Shown here in pieces: positions 1 to 8,823 of a DNA stretch of 61,998 bases. The first letter of the stretch is position 1; every line of letters begins with the position of its first letter. The DNA is taken from assembly GCF_016056275.1 (NCBI RefSeq), contig NZ_JAECZA010000009.1:1-61998 (forward strand), given 5' to 3'. This DNA is from Dendronalium phyllosphericum CENA369 (GTDB lineage Bacteria; Cyanobacteriota; Cyanobacteriia; Cyanobacteriales; Nostocaceae). A program made the translations under genes and the position numbers. The notes under the pieces are model-generated. The model saw nothing but the letters and a program-made list of their open reading frames with translations, was not told the origin of the DNA and ran no database searches.

Positions 1-56
1 GATGAGGGGGATGGGGGAGATGGAGGGGATGAGGGAGATGAGGGAGTTATGGCGAG
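1..56. repeat. purine-rich low-complexity GATGAGGGG tract
   Basis: Degenerate repeats of GATGAGGG/GGGGGA fill the first 56 bases. The same kind of tract recurs at about 33041-33105. No gene is visible here. Confidence 0.6.
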
Positions 57-104
57 TTGATATTCAAAAAGAGCGATCGCTTACCAAAAAAAAGATGCGA
101 TCGC

Positions 105-314
105 AGTTCTAACCTCGGCGTTTTGAGTTCCAAACACGAAGTTTGAAGTTCCAATCTCGGCGTTTCGAGTTCCAAGCATAAAGTTTCAAGTTCTAATCTC
201 GGCGTTTTGAGTTCCAAGCACGGAGTTTCGAGTTCTAATCTCGGCGTTTCAAGTTCCAAGCACGGAGTTTCGAGTTTCAATCTCGGTGTTCCGAGTTCTG
301 ATGTTGAATTTTGC
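105..314. repeat. 21-bp tandem minisatellite, about 10 units
   Basis: Ten successive 21-bp units begin with AGTT(C/T) at 105, 126, 147, 168, 189, 210, 231, 252, 273 and 294; the last is degenerate. Two unit types alternate, one with AATCTCGGCG and one with AAGCACGGAG, so the true period is 42 bp. Because 21 is a multiple of three, the minus strand stays open (down to 47) and would read as heptads of the type LETPCLE/LETPRLE. No ribosome binding site or recognisable domain supports it as a gene, so it is called a repeat. Confidence 0.85.
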
Positions 315-678
315 TACTTTGAAGATGTTTGCTGCCACTTTTTTAATTAAAAAGGCGTAGGCGTAGCCCGTCGTAGACATCGCTTGCTGCAACACTCAGC
401 TTCAATGGAGAATCCCAAGCGATCGCCTGTGCTAGTTGCGTAAATCCTGCTCTCCTTAAATTTTCTTACTTAACCTTAATTAAGCTTTTTTGTGCTTCAA
501 CTTTGTGGCATCAAACTCCTTAAATTATCCACATTTACGTTTGTGAGTGAAAAAGGCAATTTAGTAATAACAGCAACAACAGTTATTGGGTTTGGAACAA
601 ATATAGCTTTGTTGAAATGTCTAAATTCCAAACCAAGTAAATAATACACAAACTCATAATCAAAGGAAACTCACAATT
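315..678. other. intergenic region before the RTX gene
   Basis: AT-rich DNA without a convincing gene. It contains a common cyanobacterial dispersed motif near 355-395 (GGCGTAGCCCGTCGTAGACA) and, at the right end, the probable promoter and the AAGGAAAC ribosome-binding stretch of the RTX gene. Confidence 0.5.
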
Positions 679-2193
679 ATGGCGATTATTAGTGGAACTA
701 TAACCCCTGCTGACGACAAAATCATCGCTGATGGAGCAAACGATAAAATCGATGCTTTAACAGGTAACGATACAGTTAATGGTGGCGCGGGTAACGATAC
801 TTTATTAGGCAACTTTGGCAATGATTCTCTATTGGGGGGACTTGGTAACGACTTCCTCGATGGTGGATCTAACAGAGATACCCTTGATGGTGGTGCGGGT
901 AACGATACTCTCAATGGTGGCGACGACAATGACAGCCTTTCTGGTGGGACTGGAAACAATCTCCTCAATGGCGGTGCGGGTAACGATACTCTGATCGCTC
1001 AAAATGGTAACTTTCCTGGTGTCGGCGATATTGGCGATACTTTGATTGGCGGTGCAGGTAATGACGAGCTGCGCGTTGAGGGAGCCTCAAATTATTTCTT
1101 GACTAACAATCGGCTATTTGTCGGTAATTTAACGCATCAGTTTTCTGAAGTTGAGCGTGTTAAGCTCACTGGTACTTCCGGTAATGACACGATTAATGCG
1201 TCTCAAGCTTTATTATCAGATCGAACCGATCTCTCTGGTGGTGCAGGAAATGATACCATCATCGGTAGCCGTGGTCTTGACCAAATTTATGGTGGCAGTG
1301 GTAACGACAGCATTGTAGGAGGAGCAGGATTTAACTTCCTGCGTGGCAATGATGGTAATGATACCCTGATAGGTGGAAATGACGGCAATAGTTTTAATGG
1401 TGGAGCGGGGAATGACTTGCTCCAAGGTGGAACAGGAAGAGATAATTTTGTTGATGGTGCTGTTGATGGAGCAGGTGATGACCGCTACATCGGGGGAGTA
1501 GGCGACGACTTCCTATTCATCAATGGCGACAATAACTTTGAACTGTTTACCTTTGTCAATGACCCAAACAAAAGCCAACTTAAAGGTGGCAAATTTGGCC
1601 CCTTTGCTAATCTAGACGACTCAGCTACGGGTACTGACACCCTCGAAGGTATTGAAACTGTGCAAATCCAAGGAGGTGCTAGCAGCAATCGTATAGATGC
1701 CAGTCGCGCCACACAAAACCTTTTTCTTGATGGTCGCGGTGGCGGGGATACGTTGCTAGCTGGTAGCGGCAATGATGTACTGACTGGTTCAGCGTTTGGC
1801 AATGATTCTCTTGTCGGAGGCGGGGGCAACGATCGCCTTGATGGTTTCGGTGCTTTTAACAGTGGAGAAGTAGATATTTTAAGAGGAGGAGTTTCGGCTG
1901 GAATTGTTCCCTCTGGTGCTGACGAGTTTGTAATCGGAGACGGCTATCGAAAAGCTGGTCATGCCGTGATTATAGATTTCTCTGTACAAGATAAAGACGA
2001 GATATTTCTGCGTGGTTCTGCTAGCGATTACACATTCGTCAAGCAAAACTTTAGTACTTCTACAGGTGTGAATGACTCATCAATTTTAGATACGGTCATC
2101 TACTTTGGCTCGGCTACTGCCGGCGATGTTGTTGCTGTGGCTGAGGATGTGAGTTTAACTGCGATAACTCCTGGTATTACATTTAGTATCTAA
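679..2193 (+). CDS. RTX-type (hemolysin-type) calcium-binding repeat protein
   Basis: A 504-residue acidic protein dominated by glycine- and aspartate-rich nonapeptides of the form GGxGNDxLx, clear around residues 34-125, 185-260 and 350-395. In this family such repeats fold as a calcium-bound parallel beta-roll and are normally exported by a type I system that reads a C-terminal signal. No N-terminal signal peptide is seen, which fits type I export. No protease, lipase or other catalytic domain was recognised, so the role at the cell surface or outside the cell is unknown. The start follows an AAGGAAAC stretch about ten bases upstream. No transporter genes lie next to it. It appears to be a single-gene unit, followed by a MITE-like element. 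Confidence 0.85.
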   Translation: MAIISGTITPADDKIIADGANDKIDALTGNDTVNGGAGNDTLLGNFGNDSLLGGLGNDFLDGGSNRDTLDGGAGNDTLNGGDDNDSLSGGTGNNLLNGGAGNDTLIAQNGNFPGVGDIGDTLIGGAGNDELRVEGASNYFLTNNRLFVGNLTHQFSEVERVKLTGTSGNDTINASQALLSDRTDLSGGAGNDTIIGSRGLDQIYGGSGNDSIVGGAGFNFLRGNDGNDTLIGGNDGNSFNGGAGNDLLQGGTGRDNFVDGAVDGAGDDRYIGGVGDDFLFINGDNNFELFTFVNDPNKSQLKGGKFGPFANLDDSATGTDTLEGIETVQIQGGASSNRIDASRATQNLFLDGRGGGDTLLAGSGNDVLTGSAFGNDSLVGGGGNDRLDGFGAFNSGEVDILRGGVSAGIVPSGADEFVIGDGYRKAGHAVIIDFSVQDKDEIFLRGSASDYTFVKQNFSTSTGVNDSSILDTVIYFGSATAGDVVAVAEDVSLTAITPGITFSI

Positions 2194-2195
2194 AC

Positions 2196-2363
2196 AGGAC
2201 TTACGCACTCAGATCCCCAACCCCCTTAAAAAGGCTACGGTGTACACACAAATTATCTGATCCCCCTAAATCCCCCTTAAAAAGGGGGACTTTAAGAAAT
2301 TTTTCCCCCTTGAAAAGGGGGTAGTGGGGAAATCTATGTTTCAGGCTTCAGTGCGTAAGTCCT
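2196..2363. mobile_element. MITE-like element with 13-bp terminal inverted repeats
   Basis: The ends are perfect inverted repeats, AGGACTTACGCAC at 2196-2208 and GTGCGTAAGTCCT at 2351-2363, giving a 168-bp element without a gene. Inside are C-rich/G-rich hairpins such as CCCCCTT-AAA-AAGGGGG near 2272-2288, which could also terminate the RTX transcript. No clear target-site duplication was seen. Non-autonomous, presumably moved by a transposase elsewhere. Confidence 0.7.
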
Positions 2364-2391
2364 ACTAAAATAGAATTCAAAACTAAAAAGT

Positions 2392-2432
2392 AGCCAGTAC
2401 GGTCTTGGAATCGCCCCAAGACCGTACTGGCT
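2392..2432. repeat. perfect 17-bp stem hairpin of a dispersed repeat family
   Basis: AGCCAGTACGGTCTTGG at 2392-2408 pairs perfectly with 2416-2432 around a 7-base loop. Related sequences containing CCAAGACCG(T/C)ACTGGCT are found near 33190, 36120-36210 and, more distantly, 39600. It lies just before trmFO. Confidence 0.75.
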
Positions 2433-2467
2433 TACGAAATAGACTAGGATTAACACTTTGATTAACT

Positions 2468-3787
2468 ATGGATAAACAACCGATACAAGTGATTGGAGGT
2501 GGATTAGCTGGGACAGAAGCAGCGTGGCAAATAGCCCAGGCTGGAGTACCTGTAATTTTCCATGAAATGCGGCCAAAACGTTTTAGTCCCGCCCATCATA
2601 CAGAACATTTGGCGGAATTGGTGTGTAGTAATTCCTTTGGGGCAATGGCAAGCGATCGCGCGGCGGGACTATTGCACGAAGAGTTACGCCAACTTGGTTC
2701 TATCATCATCTCAAAAGCTGACGAACACGCCGTACCTGCTGGTGGCGCGTTAGCTGTAGATAGAGGTCAATTCGGTCAAGATTTGACGGAAACTTTATCT
2801 AACCATCCTTTAATTGAATTCCGCCGCGGCGAAGTGCCAACTCTACCTGAAGGAATTGTAGTTTTGGCGACTGGGCCTCTAACCAGCCCCGATTTGGCAG
2901 AAGATTTGCGCCGCTTGACGGGAATGGAATATCTCAGCTTTTTTGATGCGGCTAGTCCGATTATCGTAGGAGAATCGATTAACCGCGACATTGCTTTTAT
3001 GGCATCGCGCTATGACAAAGGTGAAGCAGCTTATCTCAACTGCCCCATGAATAAAGAGCAGTATTTGCGGTTCTGGGAAGCACTTTGTCAAGCCGAACAA
3101 ACAGAACTTAAAGATTTTGAACGGGAAACGGCAAAATTTTTTGAAGCTTGTCTGCCAATTGAAGAATTGGCAAGCCGGGGGGAAGACACAATGCGTTACG
3201 GCCCCCTCAAGCCAGTGGGATTATCTGACAGTCGCACTGGAGAACGTCCTTATGCTGTGGTGCAGTTGCGACAAGAAGACAAAGCCGGTCAACTTTGGAA
3301 TATGGTAGGATTCCAAACGAACTTGCGTTGGGGCGAACAAAAGCGAGTCTTCCAGCTAATTCCAGGTTTGGAGAAGGCGGAATTTGTCCGGTTGGGAGTG
3401 ATGCACCGCAATACCTTTATCAATGCTCCTCAACTTATGCATCCTACACTGCAATTTAAACAACGTCCGACTTTATTTGCTGCTGGGCAGTTAATTGGAA
3501 CTGAAGGCTACACAGCAGCAGCAGCAGGCGGCTTGTTAGCTGGCACAAATGCCGCGCGGCTAGCTTTGAGCCAAGAACCTTTGACTTTACCAGCAACAAC
3601 AATGATGGGGGCGCTATTTGAGTTTATCAGTTCCGCTTCACCCAAACATTTCCAGCCGATGCCGCCTAACTTTGGAATTTTGCCAGAACTGGGCGCGAAA
3701 ATCAAAAATAAACAAGAGCGTTACGGACGTTATCGCGATCGCTCTTTGGCCGATTTGGCAAATTGGAAAGATATAGCAAAGTGCTGA
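2468..3787 (+). CDS. trmFO: methylenetetrahydrofolate-tRNA-(uracil-54-C5)-methyltransferase TrmFO
   Basis: 439 residues, full length for this flavoprotein, which makes ribothymidine at position 54 of tRNA using methylenetetrahydrofolate and FADH2. The N-terminus shows the FAD-binding [11 protein letters not shown] (residues 10-20) and the family signature [10 protein letters not shown], with Cys53 matching the catalytic cysteine described for TrmFO. A conserved [16 protein letters not shown] stretch sits near the C-terminus. It is a cytoplasmic housekeeping enzyme, alone on the plus strand and convergent with dprA. The ATG at 2468 is the only sensible start. Identification is secure. Confidence 0.95.
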   Translation: MDKQPIQVIGGGLAGTEAAWQIAQAGVPVIFHEMRPKRFSPAHHTEHLAELVCSNSFGAMASDRAAGLLHEELRQLGSIIISKADEHAVPAGGALAVDRGQFGQDLTETLSNHPLIEFRRGEVPTLPEGIVVLATGPLTSPDLAEDLRRLTGMEYLSFFDAASPIIVGESINRDIAFMASRYDKGEAAYLNCPMNKEQYLRFWEALCQAEQTELKDFERETAKFFEACLPIEELASRGEDTMRYGPLKPVGLSDSRTGERPYAVVQLRQEDKAGQLWNMVGFQTNLRWGEQKRVFQLIPGLEKAEFVRLGVMHRNTFINAPQLMHPTLQFKQRPTLFAAGQLIGTEGYTAAAAGGLLAGTNAARLALSQEPLTLPATTMMGALFEFISSASPKHFQPMPPNFGILPELGAKIKNKQERYGRYRDRSLADLANWKDIAKC

Positions 3788-3805
3788 GTGCTGAGTCAAA
3801 AGTAG

Positions 3806-3825
3806 AGACGCGATTAATCGCGTCT
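3806..3825. repeat. 20-bp perfect palindrome (dispersed repeat copy 1)
   Basis: AGACGCGATTAATCGCGTCT is a perfect palindrome, flanked by TAG on the left and GTACA on the right. Exact copies occur at 31207-31226 and, in the opposite orientation, at 54162-54181. A fourth copy inside the gene at 29620-31200 is interrupted by another repeat. Confidence 0.85.
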
Positions 3826-3930
3826 GTACAAGAGTCGGTTGCTGTAAGGCTTTGGGCAATTGCAATTGTCCTAAAGGGTGTGACTACGGCTATACTGTCT
3901 TGAAAATGAGTGTAGAGGTGTAATACCAAT

Positions 3931-5052
3931 TCACGAATTAGTACGATATCTCATTCCTGGTAGTTGCAACACTAAACCCATGAGTTCCAACTGTAATAAG
4001 GCACTGGAAACTGAGCCAGCATTCATACCCGTTTGTTGGACAATAAAATCGAAGGACAAATTATCAACTGCGATCGCATCCATTACTTGTTGTAGTTCTG
4101 GCGATAAAGTTGGTAAGGTTAATTGTTCTGATTTTGGTGAAGCTGCAACTACATCAAGTTGGGGAACCGCTCCCAGCATTGTTAAAAGTTCGTCTAATTC
4201 TTTGAGAATAAAAGAAGCACCTTGACTGAGTAATTTTAAACAGCCTTGAGATGGGCGATCGTCTATTCTCCCAGGTAATGCATAGACATCTCTACCAAAT
4301 TCATTTGCATAGGTAGCCGTGATTAACGCCCCAGATTTTAACGGTGCTTCCATTACTAAAATGGCGCGGCTTAATCCGGCAATTATTCTGTTACGCCGGG
4401 GAAAGTGAGTGCGATCTGGCGGGGTTTTGCCTGGATATTCACTCACGACTAACCCTGCACTTAAAATCTGTTTGTACAAATCTCGATTTTTGTGTGGATA
4501 GATAACATCAACTCCCGTACCTAAAACTGCGATCGTTCTTCCACCAGCTTTGATGGCAGCTATATGACTTTCTGTATCAATTCCTTCTGCCATCCCAGAA
4601 ACAACTGTAAAGCCATTTTTCGCCAAAGCTGTACTGATTTGGCGAGTCCAACGAATACCGTAATCTGAGGGCTGACGAGTTCCGACAATGCCAACTAAAG
4701 GTTTTTGTCCGAGATTTTCTTGCAGTTCAACTTCACCGCGATAGTACAAAAGTGGTGGCGGACTGGGAGTTTCTAGCAACAAGCGAGGATAATCTGTATC
4801 TGCTGGTGTCCAGAAATAAGGGTTTTCTTGCTGGTGCTTGGTGAGTAGTTGTTCTGGATGCAGATGCGATCGCTGTTGTACTACCTTTTCTAATGTCTGA
4901 AAACCAAAACCCTCTACCTCTCCTAGTTGAGGCTTAGTAGCTTTCCAAGCGGTTGCTAGCGTGCCAAAATGCTGTTGCAATCGTCGTAGCAATACCGGGC
5001 CAATCCCAGAAATTTGCGACCAAGCCAACCAATAAGCACGTTCTTCTGCCAC
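3931..5052 (-). CDS. dprA: DNA-processing protein DprA
   Basis: 373 residues. The N-terminal 70 residues are helix-hairpin-helix-like (SQISGIGPVLLRRL), followed by the DprA/Smf Rossmann fold with VGIVGTRQPSDYG, VVSGMAEGIDTESH, GRTIAVLGTGVDVIYP and FPRRNRIIAGLS. The last 70 residues (SPELQQVMDAIA...) look like the winged-helix domain common in DprA. DprA loads RecA on incoming single strands during natural transformation. The gene stands alone, convergent with trmFO. Its start, MAEERAYW, is at the beginning of the conserved region. Nothing is missing from the fold. Confidence 0.93.
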   Translation of the reverse strand: MAEERAYWLAWSQISGIGPVLLRRLQQHFGTLATAWKATKPQLGEVEGFGFQTLEKVVQQRSHLHPEQLLTKHQQENPYFWTPADTDYPRLLLETPSPPPLLYYRGEVELQENLGQKPLVGIVGTRQPSDYGIRWTRQISTALAKNGFTVVSGMAEGIDTESHIAAIKAGGRTIAVLGTGVDVIYPHKNRDLYKQILSAGLVVSEYPGKTPPDRTHFPRRNRIIAGLSRAILVMEAPLKSGALITATYANEFGRDVYALPGRIDDRPSQGCLKLLSQGASFILKELDELLTMLGAVPQLDVVAASPKSEQLTLPTLSPELQQVMDAIAVDNLSFDFIVQQTGMNAGSVSSALLQLELMGLVLQLPGMRYRTNS

Positions 5053-5148
5053 TTTTGAGTCCTCACCCTACTGGGTTGAGTATTCCCATTTTAGGTTGCT
5101 CTGTTGATGTATATGGGAAATGAGGAGCAGAGGAATATAAAACAACTA

Positions 5149-5253
5149 ATATCATGTTCGGATGAATGCTTATAATTAGGGTTGACGCAAAGACACGGGG
5201 ACGCGGAGACACGGAGAATTTTGAATTATAAGTAATTAAGCGAACTTGATATG
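5149..5253. mobile_element. short inverted-repeat element with purine-rich core
   Basis: The left arm from 5149 (ATATCATGTTCGGATG...CTTATAATT) is imperfectly complementary to the right arm ending at 5253 (AATTATAAG...GCGAACTTGATAT). The core is a repeat of GACACGGGGACGCGG type. The arms resemble those of the element at 52861-52967. Confidence 0.6.
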
Positions 5254-5273
5254 ACAACTGACTTTTAAACTTT

Positions 5274-5951
5274 CTAATTAACTAATAGAGCATAAAGATA
5301 AGCGATGATTTCAGAGATAATTACCCGCACCCCTTCGCTAGAATTCCACCATTTCTTTGGATCGTAATACGGTGGTTCAGCCGAAATTATACCCACTTTA
5401 ATTTTGGGAGAAAGTATTTTTTTATGTATCAGCCAACTCCTGCGAGCGTGGGCATCAGTTGTAAATAAATTTATTGATTCTATGGTTGAATTTGACTCTG
5501 TTATCCATTGAAGTAATGCCCCAGCAGATGCATTGGTACGATTTTTAACTACATTAGGGGTAGGAATAGCTATTATCTTTTCTTGTGGTACACCTAGTTT
5601 CTTAAGAGTGGTTGCGGCAATTTCTGCAAAATTTTTGTATTCAGCCAAATAATAACCGTTATCTACAGTAACTCCTAAAGTAATTAATTGGCGATAGGAA
5701 CCACGTTTAAATTCAGCAGCAGCTTGTTCTAGTGCGTAGTCTGATATCCAACCATCAACAACTAAAATATCTGCTGCTTCAATTGGGGAGGTTACGGCAA
5801 GAAATGGGTATAAATGAGCGATCGCAAAAAACATTGAAGCAGTAGAAGTTGCCAGGAACAATAACCATCCCTGAGCCGTAAGCGTCCATATTTCTTGGCG
5901 TTTGATTAGCCTGATTTGTGGGAGTTTTTGAGCTTGAGGATTTTTCTGCAT
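5274..5951 (-). CDS. YdcF/SanA-like DUF218 family protein, membrane anchored
   Basis: 225 residues with one transmembrane segment near residues 28-50 and a DUF218-like domain after it (DILVVDGWISDYALEQAAAEFKRG, then LTT/FTTDAHARRSWLIHKK). The domain type is common in bacterial envelope proteins; no substrate can be stated from the sequence. Its ATG shares one base with the stop codon of the upstream DUF2301 gene (TAATG), so the two are very likely translated from one message. The usual DUF218 motif is present in weakened form, so the family assignment is moderate. Confidence 0.6.
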   Translation of the reverse strand: MQKNPQAQKLPQIRLIKRQEIWTLTAQGWLLFLATSTASMFFAIAHLYPFLAVTSPIEAADILVVDGWISDYALEQAAAEFKRGSYRQLITLGVTVDNGYYLAEYKNFAEIAATTLKKLGVPQEKIIAIPTPNVVKNRTNASAGALLQWITESNSTIESINLFTTDAHARRSWLIHKKILSPKIKVGIISAEPPYYDPKKWWNSSEGVRVIISEIIAYLYALLVN

Positions 5952-6607
5952 TAAACCTTAGTTGAACGCTGTTGTTTCAAATAAGCAAACACAGATTTAT
6001 CTCCAATATCTTGAGGAATTGCTTGTACTGTTTTACGCAGGGCAAATACTAAAAATAAAATTGCCCAAATTCCTAATAAAACTTGTTCTGCTGGAGTTGG
6101 TAAAATCCCTATTAAATGTCCTAACAATAATAGTGGAACTATGAAAGTTAAGAATTTTGTTTCTAAACGATTGAAGCAAAAAGCTTCTTTGAAATAAATA
6201 CCTGTCAAAGCAACAAAAGTAAAACCTAATCCAAATAAGGTAACGGGCTGATTGTAAACGGTGACAGCTAATGGTTCGCTGCTATACAGTGCCAGTACTA
6301 CTGATGTCAGACTACCGATCGCCCAAAAAACTTGCAACGCTCGGTGCAGCGATGCCATATAAATATGAATGGTGAATAAACTAACACCAAGAGCAAGACT
6401 AAAACAAGCGTACAGAGGCGTTAGTACCGTGAAAACGGATGAATTATTGTTGAACAACACCAAAGCACTGCCTATGGCAAAGCTAAGTGCAGCCACCATT
6501 AACCCAGCGCGGTAGATAATCACGCCAGTGCGATCGCTTTGAGTAATTGTAAATTCCCCAAATTGACCTTGATAAACTTCTGGTGCAGTTATTGTTTGCG
6601 TAGTCAT
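5951..6607 (-). CDS. DUF2301-type integral membrane protein
   Basis: 218 residues with six or so hydrophobic segments from residue 30 on (YRAGLMVAALSFAIGSALVLF, then several more), ending in a charged tail QAIPQDIGDKSVFAYLKQQ. The pattern and the YQGQFGEFTI N-terminus resemble the DUF2301 family, found in cyanobacteria and plastid-bearing plants, of unknown function. It is the first gene of a two-gene unit with the DUF218 protein, overlapping it by one base. No catalytic motif is visible. The family assignment is from memory of the N-terminal pattern. Confidence 0.6.
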   Translation of the reverse strand: MTTQTITAPEVYQGQFGEFTITQSDRTGVIIYRAGLMVAALSFAIGSALVLFNNNSSVFTVLTPLYACFSLALGVSLFTIHIYMASLHRALQVFWAIGSLTSVVLALYSSEPLAVTVYNQPVTLFGLGFTFVALTGIYFKEAFCFNRLETKFLTFIVPLLLLGHLIGILPTPAEQVLLGIWAILFLVFALRKTVQAIPQDIGDKSVFAYLKQQRSTKV

Positions 6608-6660
6608 AAAAAAACAGTGATAACAGAATTGGAAATATTCTCTAGTACCTAGTCTAATAA

Positions 6661-7491
6661 TTAATGATTAATAACTGATAGAGCATCTTGCAAGTTGATT
6701 TGTAACTGTAAGTGGGCATTACCGCTATTAATAGCAATTTCTATCCATCCGTGACTACCCACTAAAGCGATCGCTTCCCCAGCTTTGACATCACTGTAAG
6801 TTTCACCCCCTGGTATCGTCAACCCAGCAGCTTGCACGTACCAAGTTTTACCTCGCACGTAACTCTCTGGAATGTTACTCACTAAGTTGCCAAAGTGGTC
6901 AATATATTGAATGCAACCCACCACACCGTTTGCAGTCTTTTTACATTCGCCGATATCTAGCTTAACTAAAGTCGCTGGCTCGATTTCTTGTCCTAGCTGT
7001 TTGAGAGGAACGCCACTGGTAAGATGCGCCGCTACTGGTGCAAAGATATCTCTACCGTGAAAAGTTTTACTAGGTTGTTGGGTTCTCCAATAATTAAGAT
7101 TTGTAAGTTCCACTGCTGCGATCGCAGGACTTTGACTTAATACTCCACTAAATATGCCATTATCTGGGCCTACTAAAAACCCTTGAGCAAATTCTACAGC
7201 GATCGCTCTGCGCTTACTTCCCACACCCGGATCTACTACCGCTACATGTACAGTTCCCGTCGGGAAATAGGGGTAAACATTCATCAGGCTAAACCTAGCT
7301 GCGACGATATCTTGTGGCGGAATCTGATGCGTTAAGTCTACTATTGTCAGCTTGGGGTTGATTTGAGTTATGACTCCTTTGATCGCGCCTACATACACAT
7401 CGCGATCGCCAAAATCGCTCAACAGTGTGAGAAATCTTGCTTGTGAAGGTTCCTGCCATTGTGGAGCCACTAAATTCTGGTTATTTGACAT
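6661..7491 (-). CDS. S-adenosylmethionine hydroxide adenosyltransferase family protein (DUF62)
   Basis: 276 residues. The N-terminal domain carries LLSDFGDRDVYVGAIKGVI, DLTHQIPPQDI, VHVAVVDPGVGSKRRAIAV and FLVGPDNGIFSGVL, which are the conserved blocks of the family that hydrolyses S-adenosylmethionine to adenosine and methionine and is related to SAM-dependent halogenases. The C-terminal part (VGCIQYIDHFGNLVSNIP) is the usual second domain. It is about full length and sits alone on the minus strand. The start at the ATG giving MSNNQNLVAPQW is reasonable, since the conserved part begins at residue 19. Confidence 0.9.
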   Translation of the reverse strand: MSNNQNLVAPQWQEPSQARFLTLLSDFGDRDVYVGAIKGVITQINPKLTIVDLTHQIPPQDIVAARFSLMNVYPYFPTGTVHVAVVDPGVGSKRRAIAVEFAQGFLVGPDNGIFSGVLSQSPAIAAVELTNLNYWRTQQPSKTFHGRDIFAPVAAHLTSGVPLKQLGQEIEPATLVKLDIGECKKTANGVVGCIQYIDHFGNLVSNIPESYVRGKTWYVQAAGLTIPGGETYSDVKAGEAIALVGSHGWIEIAINSGNAHLQLQINLQDALSVINH

Positions 7492-7602
7492 GATTCGAGA
7501 GTTAAATTATATTAATTCAGATTTTTCTGTAGCAACAGCTACAAAATATATGTTATGTTAGGAAAAGAAGACATAAACGGAACCATTAAAGTAGGTAGCA
7601 CT

Positions 7603-7758
7603 ATGAGCCAAAATAGATTTCAAGTTATCAGCAAATCAAAAGAAACCCATAGACAGAATATTCAAAGAAACATAGAGCATCGCTTGGAAGTTGCCAAAGC
7701 AAAAGGTGATGAAAGGCTAGTTGGTCAACTAGAAGCAGAAATTAGATATTTCAGCTAA
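7603..7758 (+). CDS. small conserved-looking 51-residue protein
   Basis: The reading frame is open from 7555, but the ATG at 7603 follows GTAGGTAG and yields a compact, charged protein (MSQNRFQVISKSKETHRQNI..., ending LEAEIRYFS) without membrane segment. A strong intrinsic terminator with a TTCG loop follows 37 bases after the stop, which supports it being a real transcription unit. It looks mostly alpha-helical. Function unknown. The longer start at 7555 lacks a ribosome binding site. Confidence 0.65.
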   Translation: MSQNRFQVISKSKETHRQNIQRNIEHRLEVAKAKGDERLVGQLEAEIRYFS

Positions 7759-7794
7759 ATCAATAGTTTGTTGTTCGTAGTTTTGTTGTGTGTA

Positions 7795-7816
7795 ACCCGC
7801 TTCGGCGGGTTTTATG
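7795..7816 (+). terminator. intrinsic terminator with TTCG tetraloop
   Basis: ACCCGC-TTCG-GCGGGT (7795-7810) followed by TTTTATGTTT. A compact 6-bp GC-rich stem with a stable tetraloop, placed just after the small gene at 7603-7758. Confidence 0.85.
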
Positions 7817-7820
7817 TTTT

Positions 7821-7842
7821 GAGTGCTGAGTGCTGAGTGCTG
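7821..7842. repeat. 7-bp tandem repeat GTGCTGA
   Basis: Three to four units of GTGCTGA between the terminator and the HEAT-repeat gene. Similar CAGCACT units stand at 36217-36244 and 48078-48103, as is common between cyanobacterial genes. Confidence 0.7.
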
Positions 7843-7904
7843 AGTTAAGAGTTAAGAGTAATTTATCACTAGTCCCCAGTCCCCAGTCCCTAATCACCAG
7901 TCTC

Positions 7905-8663
7905 CTAAAACCAACCTTCTTGTTCTAGAGTTTCAATCAGCTGCAAGCCACGAGGATCGCCTACGCCCAAGAGTGAGGCTTTGGCATCTTCGCGCACTCC
8001 TAAATCTTGGTCTTCAGCGAAGGCTTGAATCAGTGCGTCGATCGCTGTGGCATAAACTATATTAGAAGGTAGTTCTTTACACAATTGCCCAATTGTCCAA
8101 GCGCAATTACTCCGTACTGCTGCTACTGGGTCTTGGACTAAAGCTTCAATTAATGATGGTATAGCCCCTACAACTGCCTCATAACCTACGTCTGCCATCT
8201 GTGCTAAGGCACTAGCCGACCATAAACGTACTGCGGAAATATCAGTTCTGAGGGCATCTGCTAAGGGTGCTAAAGAACGGCGATCGCGGCAGTTTCCTAA
8301 AGCCCAAACAATACCTTTACGCACATAGCCATTCCAATCTCGATTCAGTTGGGCAATTAAGGGTTCTACTGCATCGGGACTGGGATTACGACCGATACCA
8401 TAAGCAGCACTAACTCGCACCAATGGGCAGGTATCAGTTAACAAACGAATCAGATGGGGAATAGCTCGCCTATCTTCAATATCACAGAAAGCACGAGCCG
8501 CTAACATTCTTTGCTGCGGTTGGGGATTTTCTAAAAGAGCTAGCATCACTTCTGGATTTGGCTTTGCTACTTCCGATTCAGCAGTAAGCGGCTCCATTTT
8601 ATCTAGGGGGCTTTCTAGCTCTGACTCGACATCGAGTAGGCTTAAATCGTATTCGTCATACAT
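7905..8663 (-). CDS. HEAT-repeat (PBS lyase-like) protein
   Basis: 252 residues. After an acidic 45-residue N-terminus (MYDEYDLSLLDVESELESP) come about six helical repeats of the type DRRAIPHLIRLLTDTCPLVRVSAAYGIGR, spanning residues 50-250. These EZ-HEAT repeats are shared by phycobilin lyases such as CpcE/CpcF and NblB and by many scaffold proteins. Nothing nearby belongs to phycobilisome biosynthesis, so a lyase role cannot be claimed; a protein-protein scaffold is equally likely. It is a single gene on the minus strand with a leader of about 160 bases. Confidence 0.8.
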   Translation of the reverse strand: MYDEYDLSLLDVESELESPLDKMEPLTAESEVAKPNPEVMLALLENPQPQQRMLAARAFCDIEDRRAIPHLIRLLTDTCPLVRVSAAYGIGRNPSPDAVEPLIAQLNRDWNGYVRKGIVWALGNCRDRRSLAPLADALRTDISAVRLWSASALAQMADVGYEAVVGAIPSLIEALVQDPVAAVRSNCAWTIGQLCKELPSNIVYATAIDALIQAFAEDQDLGVREDAKASLLGVGDPRGLQLIETLEQEGWF

Positions 8664-8823
8664 ATTTCACTTACATACCCAATTGGGATTTCTATGTAAC
8701 CCCCTACGTCAATAAGTCAAAGCCTGATAGGCATTAACTGAATTATTGTACACTTTCTGTAGCCATTTAGTTGACTTTTATCCGCAGGAGAATTGCTATA
8801 ACTAACGCGCTATAGGATGCTAA

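Noticed and set aside
47-280. 77-codon minus-strand frame with LETPxLE heptads
   Set aside because: The open frame is an automatic result of a 21-bp repeat unit. No ribosome binding site or non-repeat domain supports a gene.
105-314. CRISPR array
   Set aside because: Units are contiguous 21-bp copies without spacers, and no cas gene is in the window.
679-968. minus-strand frame opposite the RTX gene
   Set aside because: Shadow of the glycine-rich repeats; low-complexity PSxRxSLP pattern arises from the opposite strand.
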